DNA of 64,000 nt from Lotus japonicus (GCF_012489685.1 NC_080044.1:18332369-18396368); one strand, 5' to 3'; shown: positions 21,315 through 34,344, counted from the first letter of the stretch. Translations and numbers: made by a program. The notes: generated from the sequence alone by a model not told the origin.

Positions 21315-22800
21315 TTTTAGGCCACGATTGATGGATCCAAGCGACACATGCAATTTGTGGTTTGTTACCATTATAAGTTGTTAATCCAGAGTCTATTCCA
21401 ACCTGAGCTCGTCCTCAAGATCCTTCAAACTCCAATCAGTAGAATACAACATGATGATATTTTGTTATGGCCGCACACCCCTAAAGGGAGCTATTCAATA
21501 AGCTCAGGCTTCAAAATTGCAAGGGAGAATGCCCCAAGAATTTTACCTCATACCTCCAGCTCCCACAGTATCCCAAAAGAACTCTGGAAAACCATTTCGG
21601 GTGCCCATGTCCCCCAAAAAATCAAAAAAATTATTTGGAGAGTTTGCCATTATTCATTAGCAGTCAAATATAATTTATGGAGAAAACACATCTCACCTTC
21701 AGGGCTTTGGTGCAATTTGGTTTGGATCGTCTCTCCAATGGGCTATTTCACCTGGGGGCCTCTCTTCCTTTGACAATTGGCTTTTGCAGAAAATTGGAAT
21801 TCTCCAATCGACCTCCTTGGATTTTGATAGAGATTTTGGTGTCCTTGCATGCACCCTTTGGTCAAATTGGAAGGGCATGAACAACTTCATCTTCAAGCAG
21901 ATTTGCACAGATCCTCAAGCTACTCTTCACCAAATCTCCACTGTCCTTGCTACTATGGAGCTGGCCAAACCTATAATTGAAAATAGAGTTAATGAAAATC
22001 CTATTCGAAGAGCTCCTAGATATGTGGAATGGATTCCCCCTTCTGGTAATACCCTCAAGATTAATGTGGATGCGAGTTGGGTTCTTCACCTTCCTCAAGG
22101 GGTTGTAGGAGTGGTGATCAGGGATTCTTTCTCCACCTTGACGGCTGGTACTCAAACAAAGATCTTCTCTTCCTCTGCTGTGACTTCAGAAGCTCATGCT
22201 ATTAGGGAAGGACTCATTCTGGCTCATAATCTTGGGTGCCCAGATATAGTGCTGGAATCAGACAATAAGGTGTTAATTGAAGCATGCAGATCAGAGATCT
22301 TAATAGGTGAGGCTAGTGCAATCCTTCAGGACATCCTTCACCTGAAGAGACAATTCCATAGTTGTGAGTTTGTTTGGGCGAATAGGGAAAGGAACAGAGT
22401 TGCTCACCTTGTGGCTAAACTGTGCCTACAAGACCGGTTGCTTGCTGACTGGTTGTTTGACCCCCCTCAAGAGTTGCGATCAGCTCTTGTGGAAGATGCT
22501 ATGTCTGCAGCTAAGAGGAATGGCTTCCCAAGACCTTATCACTGATGATGGAGCTTAAACAACTTGTTGCTTGACTGAGGCAGAAGCTTTGGTTTGGAGA
22601 CTTGGAGGTGGGTAGACACCATTATTGTTGGACACTGTGTTTCAAGTCAGAACTTATTCCAAAGTGTGGGAAAGCGGTTGAAGATTACTTGTTCCCGAGC
22701 TGGTCATGTGACTCTCTTTTGTTTGTTGTGACTTGGGACCACTAGCTTCAAAGGGAACATGCGTATTGCTCTTGCATCAGCCCCATGTCTCTGCTTTTCA
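21315..22800 (+). mobile_element. LINE A, 5'-truncated, left part
   Basis: Plus-strand remains of an L1-type LINE begin within the region before the zf-RVT domain and run through RNase H into the 3' UTR, which stops at 22800 where LINE B is inserted. The missing 3' end with poly(A) is at 34345-34458 on the other side of LINE B. Confidence 0.75.
21348..22545 (+). pseudogene. LINE A ORF2 C-terminus (zf-RVT remnant and RNase H)
   Basis: The frame at 21348-21773 carries the start of a zf-RVT domain (PKGSYSISSGFKIARE, IPKELWKTISGAHVPQKIKK). Its cysteine/histidine cluster is missing, apparently by a small deletion near 21710. A one-base frame change near 21775 leads into 21784-22545, which encodes a complete-looking plant LINE RNase H domain: KINVDASWVLHLPQGVVGVV, SEAHAIREGLILAHNLG, LESDNKVLIEACRS, WANRERNRVAHLVAK. 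It lacks EN and RT, so it is a dead 5'-truncated copy. Confidence 0.8.
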
Positions 22801-23098
22801 GTTTTTTTTTTTGGACAAAGATAGATGGTTTCATTCATAAAGGGCCAGGCCCAGGATAAACAAAACAAGGGCAGAAGCCCAAAGCAATCAGCTAAAACTG
22901 CATAGCCTAAGCAATAAACAATAAAACCAACGGCTAGCTTAGCTGTTAAAACTAAGTACAAGACCTAAAAACAAGACTGGTCAACGTACTTTCCTAGAAA
23001 AGAAGATCTGAAGGAGAAACAAACCAGGAAGAGAGAAACAGAATAACTCAAGCTAGGGGAAGAAAGGAAATCCGTGAAGCGACCCTAAACACCAAGAG

Positions 23099-26000
23099 CT
23101 AGGCCCGATCCTGCTCCAAGCGCTGAAGTAAGGCGGGGGGAGGGTTCCACAGCCACAGCGGGGGGAGAGATCCGGAGCCAGCAAGATAAGCCAGTGTATG
23201 AGCGGTTGCATTGCCCTCTCTTGGCGTCCAAACAAAAGTCCAATCAGGGAAATCTTTTTTCCATGAGGTGATATCATGAATTATATTTGCAATTTGGCCT
23301 AATTTTCTCTCTTTTCTGCATGCTTCGATTAGCAGTAAATTATCTGACTCAAAAATCACATTTTTCATTTCCATGTTCCGGGCAACGAGAACTGCTTCTC
23401 TCAGAATAAGCGCTTCTGCTACCACAGGGGAATTAGCCTGTAATTTCTTTGCCGAGCCACAGATGACAGAGCCTAGTTCATCCCTGAAGATGAAACCTCC
23501 TGAAGCCTTGCGGTTATGATGAGAGAAAGCTGCATCAGAATTTGCCTTAACAAAGGAATGTGGAGATTTTGTCCAGCGGCGGATCTCTCTATTGTAGAGG
23601 TTCTGTCTTTGAGGCCGAGAAGACTGATGTAGATTTGCATAAACTTCAGCATGGAGGTTGGCAGCAAGAAGAAGGCAGGTAACTGGGATGGGTTTTTGGC
23701 CCTCAAAAGTAAATTCGTTTCTTGATTTCCATATCTCCCAAAGAAGCACACAGATATAAGACATAGCTTTATCTGCTTCCTGGTGAAATGATTTCAGGGT
23801 CTTGAAAATATTCTCAAGCCAGGTAGCAAAGGGGATAAGATTGGCACCAGTAGTTGATAGAGAGAGGGGGCAGCCATACCAAACAGGCCTAGTCCAGTCA
23901 CACAGGAGTAAAGCATGGTTGGCATCTTCAGAGGCTTGACCACAGATGGGGCAAAGGTCATCTCTTTCCATGTTTCTTCTTTTAAGATTTCTTTTAACTG
24001 GCAATGCATTGTTACATGCTTTCCAAAGGAAGGATTTAATTTTTTGTGGGATTTTTGTCCCCCAGATTGTGCGCCACAGGAGGTTGCTGGGATGATTAGA
24101 GCTCATAGCTGTTGAAAGACTTGCATCAGCAGCCTCCTTAATTGTTCTATAGCCAGATTTCACAGTATATTCTCCTGAAGGGACATGAGGCCAGTAAATC
24201 GAATCCTTAGCTTCCGAATAACTGAAAAGGGTTTGGAGGACCTTAACCACATCAGTAGAGGGAAGCACTTGCAATATTGTATTAACCTTCCATTTCATAG
24301 CATCTAAATCAAGTAGGCCACTTACTTTCATATGAGGAGGTCCATCATGAAGCCTTTCCCCAGAGGCAAGCCACCTGTGAGATAAGATATCAATCTGGGT
24401 TCCATCTCCAATATTCCATCTTCCGTGTTCAAGAAGGAGGTCTCTCCCATAAAGAAGGCTAGACCAAAACCAGGATGATTTTCTCCTTTTCTTTGCAGTC
24501 AGCAAATCCACATTGGGAAAGTACAAGCCTTTTAAGACTTTAACCCATAAAGCCTCAGGAGAATGAATGGCTCTCCATGCTTGTTTAGCAAGTAATGCTT
24601 GGTTCATAAGCTCTAGATCTTTGAAGCCCATTCCACCCTTATCCTTACTGTGAGTAAGAAAATCCCAACTCTTCCAGTGTATGCCTTTCTCTTTTTTTCC
24701 TCTCCACCAAAATTGAGCCACCTTCGAGCAAATCTGTTTACATAAGGTTTTGGGGAAACGGAGAATAGCCATGGCATAAGTAGGAATGGCTTGCAAGACG
24801 GCCTTAATTAAAATCTCCTTACCAGCCTGGTTTAATAGCACTCCCCTCCAGCCCTGAATTTTACTCAGAACTCTGTCTTTTATCCACTGGAGAGAGTGAG
24901 ATTTGGATCGACCCCATTCAGCTGGCATTCCCAAATAAAGGCCAGGGTTGGACCAAACTTGGACCCCCAAAATGTTAGCTAGGGCGTCTTTCCTGTCAGA
25001 AGCCAAAGATCTGCCACCCATGAGACCTGATTTGAGTAAGTTCACTCTTTGACCAGAGGCTTTAGAGAAAATATTCAGAATACGTTTGAGCTCATACAAC
25101 TCTTGATTCTCAGCCTTGGCAAAGAGGATGGCATTATCCGCAAAGAGGAGATGTGTTAGAGCAGGGGTAGAGGGGGACAACCGGAAGCCTTGGAGCTTGC
25201 CCTCATTAAAGCTGGTCTGAATAAGGAGAGAGAGAACCTCCATGGTAAAGAGAAAAAGGTAAGGGGGGGGTCCCCTTGCCTCAATCCTCTTTGCGGGAGA
25301 AGCTTAGACCCTACTACTCCATTGATCTTGTATTTATAAGAGACTCCGGAGACTAAGAGCATGACCATTTTAACCCATTTGATACTGAAACCGAAAGCTA
25401 ACAGAGATTTCTCTAGGAATTCCCATTCAACCCGATCATAAGCTTTATTCATATCAAGTTTTATGATTGTGTGATCTCTTCCTAAGGTACCCCGTCTCTT
25501 AATAGCATGGAAAGCTTCTTGGACAATCAATAAGTTATCTTGGATCTGTCTCCCTTGAATGAATCCACTTTGCATAGGAGAAATGAGATCAGACATGGCT
25601 TCTTTTAATCTAGCAACAAAAAATTTTGAGATAACTTTATAGAGAAAAGTGCAGCAGCTTATGGGTCTAAACTGATTGATGGACTCTGGATTCGGTATTT
25701 TTGGAATGAGAGTGACCAGAGTCTCATTAATTTCGCTTGGAATTTCAGCCTTCTCAAAGAAGGCAAGCACCGCCTCAGTTACGCTATCCTTAACCACCTC
25801 CCAATTTTTCTGATAGAAAAGACCATTCATTCCATCAATACCGGGGGCTTTGAGATCTCCAAGGGAAAATACAGCATCCTTAATTTCTTCAGGAGTGACT
25901 TGTAAGTCCAGTTTTTGATTCAGGTCTAGAGAGACTAAATTAGGCACGACGTCCAGGCACTCTTGCATATATTGGGAGGGTGTGGAGGTATACTGATCTT

Positions 26001-27201
26001 GGAAGAAATCAAAGGTTGCCTTGTTGATACCATGTTTCCCCTCCACCCAGGTAGCTGACATATCTTTTATCTTTGAAATTCTGTTAAAATCTCTTCTTTG
26101 AATGGTGGAAGCATGAAAGAATCTTGTGTTGTTATCTCCCCATTTCAACCACTTGACTCTAGAACGCTGATTCCAATAAATTTCTTCTTGTTTCCACAGA
26201 GATTTAATGTCCTTTTGGATTTGTTGAAATTCTTTCCAATTTTCCTCATCTAACTGGTCATTCTGCAGGTCTAAAGCTCTTTTCTTAAGAAATTCAATTT
26301 CACGATCAGCTCTCTTGAACTTTCCTTGGCTCTAGGAAGTTAAAGAGAGTTTACAATTCTTTGTTCTGTCTAGAAGACCCCTCCAACCCGAGGGATTATT
26401 ATGAGAATCTGCCCCTGAGAGCCACCCTTGATTGACAATGGTTGTGCATTCCACATCTTCTTGCCACTTAGCCTCAAACTTGAACAGCTTAGAAACCTTG
26501 AAAGGAGGATTAAGCTTTAAAAGAATAGGTGAATGGTCAGAACTGACCATGGGTAGAGCTGTACCTGAGGAATTAGGATAAAGAGATCTCCAATTTACTA
26601 GAATTCTGTCCAATTTCTCTTTTGTAATATTACCCTGTCTTGGGTTACTACACCAAGTGTACTTACAACCTTTTAAATCCAAATCCATAAGCTCAGTAGT
26701 GTCCAAGACATTTTTAAATAAATCAATTTGAGTTGGTGGATGGTCCCTAAGGCCTTGTTTTTCATGTTGGGCCAATATTTCATTGAAATCTCCGAGGCAA
26801 CACCAAGGGGTCCCATCATCTCTATGAAGATCCATAAGAGTTGGCCAAAAAAGTCTCCTTTGACTGAAAATAGGTGGAGCATAAACAAAGGAGCAATTCC
26901 AAGTCAAATTAGCATATTTCTCAACAATAGTGGTATGAATGAGATTAATGGCAGATTTTTTGATCGTGACCTCCAAGGAATCTTTCCAATACAAGCAAAG
27001 TCCCCCAGCAGTTCCAATAGATTCTACACAAAACATGTGATGAAAATTCAAAGTGGTTTTAAGGCGAGAAGCTCTATCTAAATGGGCTCTGGTTTCCATT
27101 AAGAAGAGCAAAGACGGCTGGAACTTTCGGCATAAGTCCTTGAGTTCCCTAATTGTCGCGGGCGCCGCCATCCCCCGACAATTCCAGCTTAATAGACTCA
27201 T
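23099..27201 (-). pseudogene. LINE B ORF2: endonuclease, RT, zf-RVT, RNase H
   Basis: Starts at ATG 27201 (MSLLSWNCRGMAAPATIREL). An AP-type endonuclease follows with its key motifs kept (WNCRG, METR, LGDFNE, SSDHSPI). Then come RT (FRPISCCTFLYKVISKFFVA, GFIQGRQIQDNLL, DMNKAYDRVEW), zf-RVT with CPICG...H...C near 23930-23970, and RNase H (KANSDAAFSHHNRKASGGFI, FESDNLLLIEAC). Defects: a stop at 26332-26334, a frame change at the run of eight G at 25263-25270 (C8 on the coding strand, in the RQGDP motif), and the RT catalytic FADD changed to FADN at 25133-25144. The product would make and insert cDNA by target-primed reverse transcription; this copy cannot. Confidence 0.9.
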
Positions 27202-27620
27202 TTAGCTGTTGGGGGCATGGGTAGGCCTGCCTCCTCAGCCGTGTCTAAAATCAGTCTAGGAAGATCCATAAGGATAGGGTTGCAAACTCTTAACTTCATT
27301 CTACCTTGCCCTGGCTTTTGATTGGTGGTAAAATCCAGAGGTCTCTTGTTGCTTTTGAGAGATAAGGAAGAAGAGATATCAGCCACCAGATTGGCCTCAA
27401 CCGTGGGCTCAAAGCAAGGAGGGATTGGGTATCTTTATCATCTTCTGGTAAGTCTACAAAGTATTGGTTATTAACCAGTTCCCTCTTTTTGCAGGTTTGA
27501 GTACCTTGTGATTCCGGTGCAACTTCAATCAAGGGAGGTGCTGTTGAAAAGTCCTCAGAAAAACCCATGGGTGAGGGGGAACCCGTAGCCTGACTTGTGA
27601 GCTTTTTTACCCTGATTTTA

Positions 27621-27720
27621 TCTGTTTTTGTGCCCTTACTATACTCTCTCCCTTGATTGATTCTGACTTCTTGGTTTTTGTGCCCTTACTATACTCTCTC
27701 CCTTGATTGATTTTGACCTT
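27621..27720. repeat. 50-bp tandem duplication in element C
   Basis: GTTTTTGTGCCCTTACTATA and the following bases through CCTTGATTGATT occur at 27624 and again at 27674, an exact period of 50 bp with few differences. Confidence 0.85.
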
Positions 27721-28913
27721 ATAGTTATTACGCCTATTAATACCTTATTTGACCGTAGCTCGTATTTTAGCTATAGAAGTTATACGAGGTTTAGAATGAC
27801 ACGCTAAGCCTAGAAAGTAGTCTTCTACCGATGCGTTTAAAAGGAAGCTAGAAGCTGAAGAATGAATCTCGTAGAGATTTCTTATGGATAGTATACGTAT
27901 GATGCCAAGGGTGTGTAGTTCCGTAGCGGAATCGTTGAGGATGTGATGTCAGGATATTTGTGACTATTGGATGATAGGAACTCATTGACTGTTCCAGTAG
28001 GTTTTTCTAGATTTCCACCTTCGATGTATTAGGCCTGATCAACTTAATATTGAGGGGGTGATATTCGGAATCACAACTGGCGATGGACTTTGATAGAAGG
28101 ATGTGTAAGATGAATTTGAACTGGATCGAAGATTGGTCGAGTTTGGAAGTAAAAGTTCGCGTTAAGTATTAGTTTTCTTGCGAAGGAGTTATAGTTTTAA
28201 GAAATGGATATTCATTTAAGAAGTATTGAAGAATTAAAGGATATTAGAGGTCCAAACTTAGTGAGGGCTTAGATTTTAGATCAATCGATTTGATCACGAA
28301 CGCGTGAGACATGGAGTCTTGTCAAGTTTTGATCGAAAGACTAAGTATTGGAATGATTTGGAGGATGATCAAATTACAGAAAGGGAAGTGTTCGTATCAA
28401 GATGAATACTTGAGGTATAGTTATGATTGGATCTTTTAGAGAATAAACCTCGATTTATGCGAAGTGTTAGGAATTACAGTAAGCCTAAATTGGTTTGAGT
28501 GAGGAAGGTTTTGAGGACGAAGACGACAATAATGGATTGTTGGATATTAAGAGGATGATTAGCTTATGAGTGGTTGATGAATTTATGATTAAGGGGAATG
28601 AGTCTTGTCATGCACGAGGTATTAAGACTCATGTCGAGTCTTAATTTGAATGGTGATTAAGTAGAAGATTGATTTCATGGTGCGAATGAGGATGGTTGCG
28701 AGGTTGGAAGTGACGTTAATGGACTAGTAGATTCCAAGGCAATAGTTTGATTAGGAGTTATCAAGCGACCGAGTTGAGTTTGGATCATGAGTGAACATCA
28801 CGAGGACAAGTTGAGCATTCACTCCGGAACATAGAGAAGTACCGGGCTTCTAATCAGTATTTTGGACGAACAAAAGCAAAGGAGCAAGTGGTTAAGGTTG
28901 TGCGATTGCACGA

Positions 28914-29225
28914 ATGCCAACAAATATTATTTCCAACGGAGACCCAACGCAAGTGGTCAAACCGGACAACAGAGAGTTAGAAGACGATATGTCTTCTGAG
29001 ACGCCGTCGGTCAGCATTGGGACTAGAAGAGTGAAACAATCGAAGGGAAAGCAGAGTGCTTTAGTGCAAGTTATTTGGAACAAAGACACGGACGGTGCTA
29101 TATGGGAGTTAGAGGAAAAGATCATGGAACAATATCCAGAACTTTTACTGACCCTAAGTTTCGAGGACGAAACTTTCTTTTTGGAGGGTAGTAATGTAAG
29201 GCCCAAGTTTTTAAGCTTAGAATAA
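28914..29225 (+). pseudogene. Integrase C-terminal tail of element C
   Basis: The frame reads VVKPDNRELEDDMSSE, KQSALVQVIWNKDTDGAIWE and LEEKIMEQYPELL. This corresponds to the end of chromovirus polyproteins (H.I..D...; P..V.V.W......TWE.E..M...YP.LF) and is followed by FEDETFF and a reading into the LTR. Upstream sequence to 27605 is too decayed to assign. It is the last piece of pol in a dead element. Confidence 0.65.
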
Positions 29226-32200
29226 GTGGAAGAGATTTCCATTTACGATTAGGCTTGATGTATCGTGAAGGAAAACCTGAACAAGAGTTCATCGAATGGA
29301 ATAAATTTATGAAGGAGAAAGTTCAGGAAAAGTCCAAGGATTGCATAATGATCGATAAAAGTTATAGCACGATCGTTACACGCTTAAACTAGGTCAGAAA
29401 CCCTAGTATATAGCTAGTTTTCACTTTTAGACACGATGGAAGTTAATTCCAAAAATCTTCAGAGAAATGTTAGAACTTCTCTTTTTCCATATATAACAAT
29501 CGTTTCGAGGCGAAACTCTAGGATCTACGAATGTCCGATTCCAATCATCGGAAGTTTGCCGAAACTGAAACCCTGGTATTTCAAAACCCTAGAATCACCC
29601 GACAATGAAGACTTTTTTCTATTCGGAACATCAAATGAAGATTCCACACACGTACACCCATTTCTCTTGATGATTTCAATCTTTCTTCAGAAGGAAGTTT
29701 TCTATTCCGACATTCGATGCAAAAAGCAACTTATCGGGTAAAATAGTTTTACACCGACTTTGCATTAGTTACCAAAAATATAAGGAAACCTCATTTTAGT
29801 TTTGGAATTCTTTCGCCAAAACCTATCTTAGAATTCACGGAGAATGACGCCGGAAAAATCAGATTCGCGAAACTTTCATTTTACCGCGTTTTGCCAACCT
29901 CTATATATAGCCAAGAAATGAGAAAAAAACACAAAAACTACCCATTTCTTCCCAAGGAGGCCGCGAGTTTGCATAGGAGAGGAGGAGGAGAGATTTTCTT
30001 CATTTCTTGCTTGATCGTCGATTAATCAGTTGCTACTTCAAGGTTTCGAGGTATAGTCGCTAATCCTTACCTCTGATCGCTTTTTCCATAGCTTTTCTGT
30101 AGACTTTTCTGAGCTGATAGTTTTGAGGTTTTTGCAAAACTTTCCTGAATATTTCATTTTTGATTCTAAACATCTTCCTTACATGCCCAAGATCACTTCT
30201 GCCGGATTAGATTTTCCGTTATGACGCCGGATTTCCGCCGGAATCAATTTTAGCCTTAAATACCCATTTTTGGAGTAAAGCTTCAACCTTTAGGCTGAAA
30301 ACTATCGCCTTAGCTTAGTGCTAGTAGGATTAGTTGTCATAAACGTCGTTGTTGACGTCCCTGTCAAATTTGTTTTTCGGGATTTCAGTTTTGAAATTCT
30401 AAGTTAAAAATCATGACCAAAATACCCCTGCGACATTTTTCGATCCGATAATTTTTCCGAGTTCAGAATACCCTTAGTTACGGCTAATGAAAGCATAGGA
30501 ACCAAGTTTGATCGAAGAAAAATCGAGCCCCACAATTACCAAAAGTGGCCGAGCCCTATAGGGGAGGAGGAGGAAAATTCCTTTTTCGAAAACTTGTCCT
30601 TTCGCGCTAGATTATCGTACCTTGGAGTATATACTACTTCGTGTATCCTTATTGAGTATTGCTTTCTGAGTTTCTGATAGTCTTTGATGGAATTCTGTGG
30701 TTTTACTCTAAAGGTTCTTTTGAAGAATTTCTTGAAGATCAAGGAGCTCATTGTGAAGGAACGTTTGAGGAGAACGCTGGAATAACTAGAGGTAAGGGCA
30801 ACTTACCTTACTAGATAATGCTTTAGGTGTCGACGCATTCGACTTGATTTACTGTTTATGCACTTGTTTGTGTATGATTGGGAAAAATGTTTTCTGAGGC
30901 TTCGGCTGACAATGTAGATGATGCATCTACTACTATGTTTTTGAGATTGACTTACATGCTATGTGCTATGTGGGTAATCTAGGATGTGTGGTGCATGATT
31001 TATATGCTAAGTGCTACGTGGTTATTGCATAATATATTGATATATGACATGTTGGTTGATTGTGCTGAGTTAATTATGCTTTTGCAATGAAATCTGAGAT
31101 TCTGAGTAGTGAGAATAACGGGCAGGTCATGCCGATTTTATTTTGAGAGTTTTGAGAAAGTTTGATAGGACGAATGAGATTCGGGCCTTGTTATGGTTTT
31201 TCATGGATCGAGACATTCTCTGGAGTCATTTGGGATTTGGAGATCCCGGGAACTTATAAGATTCGCGATAAGATTAAAAGGATATTATTTTGTAAAGAAA
31301 ACTCATAAGACATTAAACAACCTCTAAATCTTCAAATAATGATAATAAACTCGAAAGGAAGCTTGGGATGAAGATCTTAGTTTTGGAAAACGAGAAGTGT
31401 CGTCGGATCCAAGTGTTGAGGAAGTTGAGAAGTAGTGAGTATGTTGATGCTCTTGTGCTGTTGTAGCAGCTGTGTTGTTGGGCTATCCGGGGGATAAGTC
31501 CGGGAAATTGATAGTTTCCGAGTATGTTGATACTCTTGCTCGTTGAGCAGTTTTGACCATCGGATGGAGATGAGTCGGATGATTTGGAGATCATCATGAG
31601 ATAATGTTTATGCCTTCGGGTACAGTTTATGCCTTCGGGTACAGTTTATGCCTTCGGGTACAGTTTATACCTTCGGGTAATTCGGACATCGACGGGGGAT
31701 ATGATCGACCGTGAGGTTAGGATCGACCTGTTGATTGTCGGGCATAGCGGAGGGAAAAGTCGACCCACAGGGTTAGGACTGATCTGGCTATGTCAAGATT
31801 GTAAGTGACACTCGGGGGTTATGGTCGACACAATGCCAGTGTTAGGACCGGCTCGATCGTGCCCAGCCTACTTATTCCGGAATCGTCGAGATTGACGTTG
31901 CATTGACATGTCATGCACTCTAATTATATTCGTGGGGATTTGGATGAGTTGATATTGAAAAATATCGTTATGTGTTTTGATGAGTAGATGTTGATAAAAT
32001 ATCGTTATGTGCTTTGATGATCGAATTGTACTAGAGTTTTGATAACATGCTATGTTTAAACCTTAGGGTAGACAATGCAGAACTTATATGTATATATACA
32101 ACATATATATATACCCCTTATACTTTACCTGATGTCTTGTATTATCCATACTGTATTCCGTAAGTTGACCCTTGCACGTGCTACCTGTGTTTGGGGGGCT

Positions 32201-32666
32201 ATGTATGCCCTTTTTGTCAGATGCCGTTGACGGACTGTTTCGTGATGCTTCGCCGTACGGGGAAGACCCGGAGCGAAATGACTACTACTGAGCCTTCGAT
32301 GATGGAAGTTTAGGGATGGGTGTTTAGAGTCTACTAAGGTTGGGTGTTAGTGTCATAGCTCTGACTTAGTCTTATTTTGAGGGCTTGTGTTGCTGACACT
32401 TGACCTATCCTTTTTGGGATTGTACATTTTGCCTACGGGCGTTACACTTTTCTACTTTCCGTCACTGGAGGTTACTCGTGACGAGGTCGCTACTTACAGC
32501 GGGGATGTTATATATATTGTATATTAGATCTGTTACCTTTCGCATTTGGGTTTTATCTATTTCAGTCTTGTCTTAGTTATTATCGAAAGAAAAAAAATAT
32601 TTACGTTTTTCCGCATTAAGTTTATTTTGGTTACTAAAGTGACGCCACCGAAATCGGGGTGTTACA
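29195..32666 (+). repeat. 3.5-kb LTR of element C
   Basis: Starts TGTAAGGCCCAAGTTTTTAAG right after the purine-rich TTGGAGGGTAGTAA and ends CGAAATCGGGGTGTTACA; 3,472 bp. The minus-strand solo LTR at 50300-53274 carries the same blocks in the same order (for example TTTTTAAGCTTAGAATAAGTG at one end, CTCTATATATAG and the CTTATCTTC-type blocks within). TATATATAGCC near 29902-29912 is a candidate TATA box. Confidence 0.8.
31607..31679. repeat. 19-bp minisatellite inside the element C LTR
   Basis: TTTATGCCTTCGGGTACAG is repeated four times with small changes in the last unit. Confidence 0.9.
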
Positions 32667-34344
32667 GCTTAGACTGAGGAAATTTTGAAATCAGGTTGGT
32701 GACATGACCGGAAAAGAATCCATAGGTAGCCTTGGTTCCAGAAGTTTTCTCCCAATTAACAAGATCATCTTCTCTTCTTTTCAGGTCCTGCTCTGAAAGA
32801 TGTATGGTTGTTTTCATGGGTCCCCGCGTCTGATGCTCTACCAGTAAATTATGAAGAAGAGGTGGAACCATTGAGCCATGATGTTGGACCACTGGACTTG
32901 CAATAGAGGTTGGTATGATTTGACTTGGACTGTTGGATAGTTCCTCAGAGTCGCAAACAGTGATATTAGCCTGAGGGAGTGTGTGGCTTTGATCCAGAAT
33001 ATCTTGCAAATGGGATTCCATAAATCCTGTAGGGTCTTCTACTGTATTAGGCTGAGTATTGTGCTGGCTTCGTAGAGGTCCTGTGGAAGGAGTGGTAGGA
33101 GCAACAGTTGGTTCTGTAGGGATGGGATTTGTATCATGGACAGAAACTTCTGGTTGATAGGCTTTTGAAGTTTTAATTGAGTCCAGAGATCTTGCCGCTA
33201 TCACTCCTAAATTTGGTCCGTAGCGTGGAACTCTGGGATTGTTGATTGCCATAACTTTAGGGACATTACAAAGCTTTTGTTCATGGCCTACTATGCCACA
33301 TTTAAAACAGAAACCCTGAAGCTTTTCATAGCAAAGAGAAACCCAGATTTTTGGTAGATTTTTCCTTGGGACCCAAAACCCTGTGGGTATAGCCTTGTCC
33401 ATATTAAGCCAGATCTTAGCTCTAAAAAACGAGCGAAGCATATTACCATCAACACAAGGGTTTTCGATTTCTATAAGATTTCCAATGGAGGTAGCTATTT
33501 TAGCAATGTTAGCTGTTGACATTGCATCCAGTGGTAAACCATGTATCTGTACCCAGAAAGCTACTTGATTGTATTTGACCTAATAAACAGCCATTTGAGG
33601 GTCCCATTTCTGGAGGCTAAGAATATTTCCCATAACACTCCATGGACCCTCTTCATACACTTTCCTTGCAGTATTCTCAGAGTCAAAAGTAAATAGCAAA
33701 CAATTTATACCCATATCAGCCATGTGTAGACCTCTCAGGTTCCCCCATGCTTTTTGTATAATAGATTCCATAGCATTTTTGTTTATTGATTTTTCTGTCA
33801 GAACTTTACCTATAAGCATGCGATTAGCTAGAGCTATACCCGTAGATTCATCAGTTTGTAGATCTAGGGTTATACCTTCCAGAGAGAAAGATTCTTCAGT
33901 AGCCGTTTGAGCTGGATTAGCAGAGGATCCCGCTTGATGTGATATTTGAGAGGTGGAAGAGGGCGGTTGGGTTGACAAAGACTTTACCCCCTCCGGGTAC
34001 GTCATTGTCAAACCTGGGACCGAAGGAGACGTCATAATGGTGCCAGTAGGAAAGGAGACAGAAAGCTCAGAAAACGAGGAGAAGAAGAAGCTGATGGGAA
34101 TGACACGAAACCCACAGACACTGCTTCTGTAAGGAAAGGACACTAAAATAAATGAAAAGGCTACAGACAAAGCTGTCCCTTTTACACAGCTCTCCAGGAA
34201 AAAAGAGAGAAAAGCCCCAGCAGATCTGAGGAAAACACTCTTCTTAGGGTGGACTTAAAGGGGAATTGACCGGTCATAGACCCAAAGCCAAAAACCCTAG
34301 CAGAGCAGAGAAGACCCTAAAAGAGATTGTGCTTTATGCTTTTC

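Larger units (their letters stand above)
27605..32666 (+). mobile_element. Element C: 5'-deleted chromovirus-like LTR retrotransposon
   Basis: The insertion lies in LINE B ORF1. On its right the LTR ends GGGGTGTTACA before GCTTA (32667-32671); on its left GCTT (27601-27604) is kept, giving a near-perfect 5-bp duplication. Only about 1.6 kb of internal sequence (27605-29194) and one 3.5-kb LTR remain, so the 5' LTR and most of gag-pol are deleted. The end of the internal region encodes the C-terminal tail of a chromovirus (Tekay/Del-type) polyprotein. Same family as the solo LTR at 50300-53274. Confidence 0.75.
27198..34035 (-). pseudogene. LINE B ORF1 (DUF4283 and CCHC knuckle), split by element C
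   Basis: ATG 34035 opens the frame. The N-terminal part is a DUF4283-type RNA-binding domain (LIGKVLTEKSINKNAMESII, GPWSVMGNILSLQKWDP), broken by TAG at 33580 and resuming in the same frame. A zinc knuckle CFKCGIVGHEQKLC lies near 33260-33310. At 32667 the frame is cut by the insertion of element C and resumes at 27604. A frame change near 27410 follows, then the C-terminus ending TGA 27198-27200. ORF1 proteins bind LINE RNA and accompany ORF2. The stop overlaps the ORF2 start as ATGA. Confidence 0.85.
22801..34336 (-). mobile_element. LINE B, near full-length L1-type element, minus strand
   Basis: Read on the minus strand it has a 5' UTR from about 34336, ORF1 (34035 onward), ORF2 (27201-23099), a 3' UTR and an 11-nt A tail (T run at 22802-22812). 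A candidate target duplication flanks it: CTGAAAAGCA after the tail and CGGAAAAGCA before the 5' end (minus strand, one mismatch; plus-strand core TGCTTTTC at 22792-22799 and 34337-34344). It is interrupted by the LTR element C at 27605-32666; without that it is about 6.5 kb, the usual length of a plant L1. It sits inside the 3' UTR of LINE A. Confidence 0.8.
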
